Of a stretch of DNA of 7,465 bases, positions 1 to 3,417 are shown piece after piece (positions within the stretch are counted from its first letter, which is position 1; every line of letters begins with the position of its first letter). The DNA is taken from the NCBI GenBank assembly GCA_905372875.1, contig CAJPQU010000095.1:1-7465 (forward strand). Direction: 5' to 3'. The position numbers and the translations under genes were made by a program. Source of the stretch: an uncultured Schwartzia sp. GTDB lineage: Bacteria > Bacillota > Negativicutes > Selenomonadales > Selenomonadaceae. The notes under the pieces are model-generated. The model saw only the letters and a program-made list of their open reading frames with translations, had not been told where the DNA came from and did not search any database.

Positions 1-408
1 TATCGGCGGGTAGGTATTCGCTGGACATTGATTCTTTCCACTATTTCCTGTGTTTTGACGGTAATTTTCCGTCGGGAGATTTTTTCCCTTTACTCTAATT
101 CACCAGAAGCAATCGCTCTGAGCGGGACGGTCATGGTGCTGGCTGCTTTAGTGAGCTATCCTGAAGCCCACGCCCTTGTCGCCGCTGGTATCTTGCGGGG
201 AAGCGGACGGACGGCTTCTGTTGCGGCTTACTCTTTCGTCAGCGTCACCATCCTGCGCCCCATTATGACGGCGGTCTTTTTCTACGTTTTTGAATGGGGG
301 ATCACCGGCATTTGGATGGCCCTCCTCTTCGATCAATGTATTCGGGCGTTCTGCGCTGAGTTTTTAGTCCATCGTCTTGACTATATGCGAGTTCCCGCGG
401 CGACTTGA
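1..408 (+). CDS. MATE family efflux transporter, C-terminal part (5' end outside window)
   Basis: The reading frame is open from base 1 and ends at TGA 406-408, giving about 135 residues of a protein whose start lies upstream. It is strongly hydrophobic, with about four membrane segments. In the middle it has the segment AGILRGSGRT, which matches the conserved region of the second half of MATE antiporters (usually LRG-G-T after a stretch ending in A-G). The following segments, with RP and GITGIWMALLFDQ, also fit the last helices of that family. MATE proteins are inner-membrane antiporters that export drugs or organic cations in exchange for Na+ or H+; the substrate cannot be told from this fragment. 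A full member is about 450 residues, so roughly 30% is present. No hairpin terminator is visible between this gene and hydG, so some read-through is possible. Family assignment is fairly sure; specificity is unknown. Confidence 0.82.
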   Translation, partial: YRRVGIRWTLILSTISCVLTVIFRREIFSLYSNSPEAIALSGTVMVLAALVSYPEAHALVAAGILRGSGRTASVAAYSFVSVTILRPIMTAVFFYVFEWGITGIWMALLFDQCIRAFCAEFLVHRLDYMRVPAAT

Positions 409-429
409 TTTTCTCTTCGTCTTGATTTG

Positions 430-438
430 TGTTATACT
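430..438 (+). promoter_or_regulatory. Extended -10 promoter candidate for hydG
   Basis: TG at 430-431, one spacer base, then TATACT at 433-438 (5 of 6 to TATAAT) form an extended -10 element. No good -35 box lies 16-18 bases upstream (the region is T-rich), which is acceptable for extended -10 promoters. Transcription would start near 445, leaving a short leader of about 27 bases before the hydG ATG. This would give hydG a start separate from the upstream transporter gene. Confidence 0.5.
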
Positions 439-471
439 GGTGATCGTGGAATACGAGGAGGAGAAAAGCCA

Positions 472-1896
472 ATGGTCAAGTATGATCCGAAATCGGCGCG
501 GGCGGAGGAATTTATCCATCACGGAGAAATTCTCGATACACTGACCTACGCGGCGGAAAATAAAAGCAATCGGGCGTTGATCAAGCGGCTTTTGACCCGG
601 GCGGCGGACTGTAAGGGGCTGTCCCATCGGGACGCGGCGGTGCTTTTGGAATGTGACCAGCCGGATCTCAATGAAAAAATATTTCATTTAGCGCGCAAGA
701 TTAAAGAAGAACTCTACGGACAGCGCATCGTCCTCTTTGCGCCCCTCTATCTTTCCAATTATTGTATCAACAGCTGCGTCTACTGTCCTTATCACGCGAA
801 AAATAAAAATATCCGTCGGGTGAAGCTAACCCAAGAGGAGATTCGCCGGGAAGTCATCGCCCTTCAGGATATGGGGCATAAACGGTTAGCCCTCGAAACC
901 GGCGAGGATCCTGTGCATAATCCCATTGAGTATGTTTTGGAGAGCATTCGTACCATTTATGGTATTAAGCATAAAAACGGGGCGATACGTCGGGTCAATG
1001 TCAATATCGCCGCCACGACGGTGGAGAATTATCGCAAGTTGAAAGAGGCGGGGATCGGTACCTACATTCTCTTTCAGGAGACGTATCATCGGGAAAATTA
1101 TGAAAAACTACACCCGGCCGGACCGAAGCATGACTACGCGTGGCATACGGAGGCGATGGATCGCGCCATGGAAGGCGGCATCGACGATGTAGGCTGCGGC
1201 GTCCTCTTTGGCCTCAATATGTATCGTTACGATTTTGTTGGTCTTCTCATGCACGCCGAACATTTGGAAGCGCGGATGGGGGTGGGGCCGCATACCATCA
1301 GTGTGCCGCGTATCCGACCGGCGGACGACATCGATCCTGCCGCCTTCACGAACGCCATCGACGATGAGATATTTGCTAAGTTGGTGGCGGTGATTCGTCT
1401 TGCCGTGCCGTATACCGGCATGATCGTTTCTACACGGGAGTCAGAGGAGAGCCGGGCGCGGGTGCTGGACTTAGGCATTTCCCAGATCAGCGGGGGATCC
1501 TGCACCAGTGTGGGCGGGTACGACCATCGGGAGAAGCCGGAAGAAAATTCGGCGCAGTTTGAGGTCAATGACACTCGTACATTGGACGAAGTGATCCATT
1601 GGCTGCTGACGTTAGGCTATGTCCCCAGTTTTTGCACAGCCTGTTATCGGGCGGGAAGAACCGGCGATCGCTTCATGAGCCTCTGCAAGACGGGACAGAT
1701 AAAAAATTGCTGCCTGCCCAACGCGCTGCTGACCCTCAAGGAATATTTGGAAGATTACGCCAGCCCGGATACTGACGCTATGGGAGAAGCCGTTGTCAGT
1801 GAACAGCTCAGCCAAATTCCCAGCCCCTCCATTCGGGAGAAGGCGGAGACCTATTTGGCGAAAATACATCAGGGAGAGCGCGATTTTCGCTTTTGA
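472..1896 (+). CDS. hydG: [FeFe] hydrogenase H-cluster radical SAM maturase HydG (tyrosine lyase)
   Basis: This encodes 474 residues, the normal length for HydG. HydG is a cytoplasmic radical SAM enzyme. It cleaves tyrosine to p-cresol and dehydroglycine and turns the latter into the CO and CN- ligands of an Fe(CO)2CN synthon for the H-cluster of [FeFe] hydrogenases, working with HydE and HydF. The radical SAM CX3CX2C motif is complete at C98, C102 and C105 (CINSCVYC). The C-terminal auxiliary cluster motif CX2CX22C that separates HydG from ThiH is also complete at C388, C391 and C414. The ATG at 472 is chosen because AGGAGG at 456-461 lies 10 bases upstream; a TTG 45 bases further 5' is in frame but has no such site and falls before the promoter element. 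No hydE, hydF or hydrogenase gene is in the window, so the partners must be encoded elsewhere or further left. Nothing suggests that the gene is damaged. Confidence 0.95.
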   Translation: MVKYDPKSARAEEFIHHGEILDTLTYAAENKSNRALIKRLLTRAADCKGLSHRDAAVLLECDQPDLNEKIFHLARKIKEELYGQRIVLFAPLYLSNYCINSCVYCPYHAKNKNIRRVKLTQEEIRREVIALQDMGHKRLALETGEDPVHNPIEYVLESIRTIYGIKHKNGAIRRVNVNIAATTVENYRKLKEAGIGTYILFQETYHRENYEKLHPAGPKHDYAWHTEAMDRAMEGGIDDVGCGVLFGLNMYRYDFVGLLMHAEHLEARMGVGPHTISVPRIRPADDIDPAAFTNAIDDEIFAKLVAVIRLAVPYTGMIVSTRESEESRARVLDLGISQISGGSCTSVGGYDHREKPEENSAQFEVNDTRTLDEVIHWLLTLGYVPSFCTACYRAGRTGDRFMSLCKTGQIKNCCLPNALLTLKEYLEDYASPDTDAMGEAVVSEQLSQIPSPSIREKAETYLAKIHQGERDFRF

Positions 1897-1937
1897 GAAA
1901 TCATGGTAGGAGAAGTGCTCTTTCGTTACCGAACTTC

Positions 1938-1966
1938 TTCGCCTGCCAGTCTGATAAGACTAAAAT
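1938..1966 (+). promoter_or_regulatory. Weak promoter candidate for the secreted-protein gene
   Basis: TAAAAT at 1961-1966 (5 of 6 to TATAAT) lies 17 bases downstream of TTCGCC at 1938-1943, a poor -35 match. The -10 overlaps the right arm of a small perfect dyad, AGTCT-GATA-AGACT at 1948-1961, that could be a regulator site or chance. Start of transcription would be near 1973, about 30 bases before the ATG at 2004. The evidence is thin; co-transcription from hydG remains possible because no terminator is seen in the 107-base gap. Confidence 0.3.
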
Positions 1967-1990
1967 AGTGAATATTTATTTTCCGATCAC

Positions 1991-1995
1991 GGAGG
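1991..1995 (+). promoter_or_regulatory. Shine-Dalgarno site fixing the start of the secreted-protein gene
   Basis: GGAGG lies 8 bases before ATG 2004. It decides the start in favour of the 118-residue product over the 155-residue frame that begins at TTG 1893, which has no comparable site. Confidence 0.8.
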
Positions 1996-2003
1996 CATTT
2001 GAC

Positions 2004-2360
2004 ATGCAAAAACTGAAGTTGTTAACAGTCATGGTCCTTACTGCTTTCGTTGTCATGGTTATGGCCAGCGTTGCCTTCGCAGGGCCGCAGGATTTCACCC
2101 TGATTAACAATACGGGCTATCCTATTTACGTCGTCAATGTCAGCCCTTCTAACACAGACAACTGGGAGGAAGATATCCTTGGCTCGCAGGTCCTCGGCAA
2201 CGGCGAACATCTCAAGGTTTCCTTTAACGTTGGCGATCAGCGACAGTGGGATATTCAGGCAGTTTTTGAGGATGGCAGTGGCTTGGCTTGGATGGGCATT
2301 GATCTCTTCCGTGTCGCGTGCATTATACTGAATGGCGATGGCACGGCGACTTTACAGTAA
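2004..2360 (+). CDS. Small secreted protein of unknown function, with signal peptide
   Basis: The gene encodes 118 residues. The ATG at 2004 is supported by GGAGG at 1991-1995 (8-base gap) and because translation then starts directly with a signal peptide: MQKLK, a hydrophobic stretch to about residue 23, and a signal peptidase I site A24-F-A26 before G27. A longer in-frame TTG start at 1893 would bury the signal and is rejected. The mature part is only 92 residues, acidic, with one cysteine (C106), and seems rich in alternating beta-type sequence. It opens with FTLINNTGYPIY, followed by VSPSNTDNWEEDILG and QVLGNGE. I recall a widespread family of small exported proteins with this 'N-x-TG ... 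SPS ... W-x-x-DILG ... L-x-x-G' layout, but I cannot name a domain or function. A strong terminator follows, so the gene ends its transcript. No partner is evident in the neighbours. Confidence 0.85.
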   Translation: MQKLKLLTVMVLTAFVVMVMASVAFAGPQDFTLINNTGYPIYVVNVSPSNTDNWEEDILGSQVLGNGEHLKVSFNVGDQRQWDIQAVFEDGSGLAWMGIDLFRVACIILNGDGTATLQ

Positions 2361-2397
2361 TTTTGGCAATACACTGTTTTCTGATCAAAATCCAAAG

Positions 2398-2430
2398 AAA
2401 AATCCCATCGCTTTAGCGATGGGATTTTTT
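2398..2430. terminator. Bidirectional intrinsic terminator between convergent genes
   Basis: A perfect 11-bp stem (2401-2411 with 2416-2426) closes on a four-base TTTA loop. On the plus strand it runs into a T tract to 2430; on the minus strand the A run at 2398-2402 gives a matching U tract. The stem extends further if the flanking A and T runs pair. It can therefore end transcripts of the secreted-protein gene from the left and of rpsT from the right. It sits 37 bases past the first stop codon and 12 bases past the rpsT stop codon. Confidence 0.93.
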
Positions 2431-2442
2431 ATCGGAGAAAGA

Positions 2443-2709
2443 TCATTTCGCGATGGTGTTGACTCTTCGGGCCAAATGCGATTTTTTACGAGCCGCGTTG
2501 TTCTTGTGGAACACGTTGTTGGCTGCCGCTTGGTCAATGGTCTTGCAAGCAGCTTGCAGAAGGGTCTTCGCCTCATCTGCATTACCTGCTGCCACGGCGT
2601 CCACGACTTTACGAGTCGCCTTCTTTACACGGGTCTTTTCTGCGACGTTTCGAGCGTGACGTTTCGCGTCGGATTTGACACTCAGGATCGATGCTTTAAT
2701 ATTCGGCAA
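2443..2709 (-). CDS. rpsT: 30S ribosomal protein S20
   Basis: The product is 88 residues, the usual size of S20, a primary 16S rRNA-binding protein of the small subunit that also contacts the 5' domain and helix 44. It opens with PNIKAS, matching the usual MPNIKSA start, is very rich in Lys, Arg and Ala, and ends with the conserved block HKNNAARKKSHLARR. The start is placed at TTG (bases 2709-2707), read as fMet directly before PNIK, because GAGGGGGTGA at 2715-2724 on the same strand is an excellent Shine-Dalgarno site at the right distance. An in-frame GTG at 2730 would add seven residues not found in the family and would overlap that ribosome site. Escherichia coli rpsT also starts at UUG, where the weak start is tied to control of S20 synthesis. 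The gene is transcribed alone from a strong promoter and stops at the shared terminator. Confidence 0.95.
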   Translation of the reverse strand: MPNIKASILSVKSDAKRHARNVAEKTRVKKATRKVVDAVAAGNADEAKTLLQAACKTIDQAAANNVFHKNNAARKKSHLARRVNTIAK

Positions 2710-2824
2710 ATACTTCACCCCCTCTGCCACAAAATCACGAAGTAAATCAAATGCCCCGGGGAGTGCACCCGGTGCCCGTTGGGTACAAGATGCGGTATTC
2801 GTATCCGGTTTGCGATTTCGTTAC
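2710..2824 (-). promoter_or_regulatory. 5' leader of rpsT mRNA, GC-rich and structured
   Basis: From the predicted start near 2824 to the TTG is about 115 bases, long for one small ribosomal protein gene. It contains competing short hairpins: CCGGG/CCCGG with a seven-base loop (2756-2772) and GCAC/GTGC with a three-base loop (2765-2775), which cannot form together, plus CCC-GTT-GGG at 2775-2783. The region nearest the ribosome site is AT-rich and open. S20 is known to control its own translation in E. coli, so an autoregulatory role is conceivable, but I see no match to a leader family I can name. Confidence 0.4.
2715..2722 (-). promoter_or_regulatory. Shine-Dalgarno site selecting the rpsT TTG start
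   Basis: Read on the minus strand this is GGGGGTGA, a near-complete match to the anti-Shine-Dalgarno sequence, ending five bases before TTG 2709. It would lie inside the coding region if the upstream GTG at 2730 were used, so it settles the start on the TTG codon. Confidence 0.75.
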
Positions 2825-2830
2825 CGACAT

Positions 2831-2859
2831 ATTGTAGCATGGCCTTTTTGAAAAAGCAA
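2831..2859 (-). promoter_or_regulatory. Strong promoter of rpsT
   Basis: On the minus strand, TTGCTT (2859-2854) and TACAAT (2836-2831) are separated by 17 bases, and TGC directly precedes the -10, making it an extended -10 as well. Transcription should begin near 2824. It is divergent from the tRNA promoter, with about 50 bases between the two -35 boxes. Confidence 0.8.
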
Positions 2860-2911
2860 CCAAGAAAATTTATATTTACCGCCTTTTCTGTAGACGGCAA
2901 CCGTGACAGAA

Positions 2912-2941
2912 TTGACAGGAATCTTGGCCCTGTGCTACAAT
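2912..2941 (+). promoter_or_regulatory. Strong promoter of tRNA-Leu
   Basis: A perfect -35 TTGACA (2912-2917) and -10 TACAAT (2936-2941) are 18 bases apart, with TGC before the -10 (extended -10). Start of transcription is expected near 2948, about 22 bases before the mature tRNA. The -10 block TGCTACAAT is identical to that of the divergent rpsT promoter. Confidence 0.85.
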
Positions 2942-2949
2942 GGGCCGGT

Positions 2950-2965
2950 GCGAGGGGGTCCTCGC
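2950..2965 (+). other. Hairpin in the precursor leader of tRNA-Leu
   Basis: GCGAGG at 2950-2955 pairs perfectly with CCTCGC at 2960-2965 around a GGGT loop, five bases before the mature tRNA 5' end. It would make up most of the RNase P leader of the pre-tRNA. It is not followed by a T tract, so it is not a terminator. Its role, if any, could be in folding or processing; this is inference. Confidence 0.5.
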
Positions 2966-2970
2966 CATCG

Positions 2971-3055
2971 GCGGGCATGGCGGAACTGGCAGACGCGCTG
3001 GATTTAGGATCCAGTGCCGCAAGGCGTGGAGGTTCGAGCCCTCTTGTCCGCACCA
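2971..3055 (+). tRNA. tRNA-Leu (anticodon UAG)
   Basis: The 85-base sequence folds as a class II tRNA. The acceptor stem GCGGGCA pairs with TGTCCGC (one G-T pair), the anticodon stem CTGGA/TCCAG (2998-3002 with 3010-3014) encloses the loop TTTAGGA, the variable arm is long, and the T arm has GGTTCGAGCC. The anticodon is TAG at 3005-3007, which reads CUN leucine codons. The discriminator is A and CCA is encoded (3053-3055). Leucine identity is supported by the class II shape, A73 and the anticodon. No strong terminator follows; only a short AGCG/TGCT stem before the T run at 3091-3095 is seen, so some transcripts may continue into the valS leader. Confidence 0.96.
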
Positions 3056-3086
3056 AGATAGGAACAGGCGTGACAGCGTCTTTGGG

Positions 3087-3115
3087 TTGCTTTTTAGGGA
3101 CGGATATGCTAAACT
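3087..3115 (+). promoter_or_regulatory. Promoter of the valS-folC operon
   Basis: TTGCTT (3087-3092) and TAAACT (3110-3115) are 17 bases apart, with TGC before the -10. The -35 is identical to that of rpsT and the TGC extension recurs. Transcription should start near 3122, just ahead of the first stem of the T-box leader. Confidence 0.7.
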
Positions 3116-3121
3116 TATAAA

Positions 3122-3351
3122 TAATGACGGCGATGAAGAAGAGGAGTATCTGCTATAAGCGCCATAGAGAGGGAACGACAGGTGAAAGTTCCTGCGCGGC
3201 GGCAGGGAAGGTCGCTTCGGAGCTTCGCGGCTGAATCAGAGTAGGCGGCGGCGCGGCAGCGGCGTTAGGCGGTGAGCCGGGAAAAGCCCGGGAATTTAGG
3301 TGGTACCACGGAAGAGGAACTCTTTCGTCCTTTGCGGACGAAGGAGTTTTT
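3122..3351 (+). ncRNA. T-box riboswitch leader, valine-specific (specifier GUC)
   Basis: This leader senses uncharged tRNA-Val and controls valS-folC by transcription antitermination. Stem I can be built from GCGA/TCGC (3130-3133 with 3225-3228), GAAG/CTTC (3138-3141 with 3215-3218) and TCTGC/GCAGG (3149-3153 with 3202-3206). Between the last two lies the specifier loop: AGGAGTA on the 5' side, and GAAGGTCG on the 3' side carrying the Val codon GTC at 3211-3213 followed by a purine. Distal motifs AGAGA (3166-3170) and GGTGAAA (3181-3187) match the tRNA-elbow platform. Stem III is CCGGG/CCCGG (3277-3291). The T-box core AGGTGGTACCACG (3298-3310) has the TGGT bulge, whose last base would pair with discriminator A, as in tRNA-Val. 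The antiterminator helix is 3308-3316 with 3320-3328, plus AGG/CCT (3298-3300 with 3329-3331). It is mutually exclusive with the terminator. Confidence 0.93.
3318..3351 (+). terminator. T-box terminator hairpin before valS
   Basis: AACTCTTTCGTCC (3318-3330) pairs with 3336-3348 over 13 positions with one G-T pair; the loop is TTTGC and a T run ends at 3351. The left arm contains the bases needed for the antiterminator, so only one of the two folds can exist. It is the off state of the leader when tRNA-Val is charged. Confidence 0.92.
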
Positions 3352-3404
3352 GTTATTTCTGGGGCAGGTTTTGAATTTTCGTTTGTGATTTGAGATTGGT
3401 GGCA

Positions 3405-3409
3405 GGAGG
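3405..3409 (+). promoter_or_regulatory. Shine-Dalgarno site deciding the valS start
   Basis: GGAGG lies only 2 bases before ATG 3412 but 8 bases before ATG 3418. The second ATG therefore has proper spacing and is taken as the start; ATG 3427 would be 17 bases away. Confidence 0.75.
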
Positions 3410-3417
3410 AAATGGGG

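Noticed and set aside
364..687. 107-residue minus-strand frame between the transporter and hydG
   Set aside because: It is antisense to the hydG start and promoter, with no protein similarity that I recognise.
1903..1968. Possible 21-residue peptide from ATG 1903 between hydG and the secreted-protein gene
   Set aside because: There is no ribosome site before the ATG, no family resemblance, and it is short enough to occur by chance.
1893..2003. Upstream in-frame extension of the secreted-protein gene from TTG 1893 (155 residues)
   Set aside because: It overlaps the hydG stop, has no ribosome site, and would place 37 residues before a clear signal peptide; ATG 2004 has GGAGG at the right distance.
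2332..2745. 137-residue frame on the plus strand opposite rpsT
   Set aside because: It runs through the terminator hairpin and antisense to a confirmed S20 gene, with no ribosome site and no recognisable protein features.
2715..3056. 113-residue minus-strand frame beginning MVRTRGLEPP
   Set aside because: Its start is the antisense of the tRNA-Leu 3' half, a common false call, and the rest covers two promoters and the rpsT leader.
2779..3120. 113-residue plus-strand frame across the tRNA
   Set aside because: It reads through the tRNA gene and both promoters; the composition is an artefact of tRNA sequence.
3242..3272. GGC-rich repeat as a mobile-element or CRISPR-type repeat
   Set aside because: Only two copies of a seven-base unit occur, without regular spacing or flanking duplication; it is part of the T-box linker.
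3123..3300. Leader-peptide attenuator instead of riboswitch before valS
   Set aside because: No short reading frame with a run of valine codons is present, while T-box motifs are complete.
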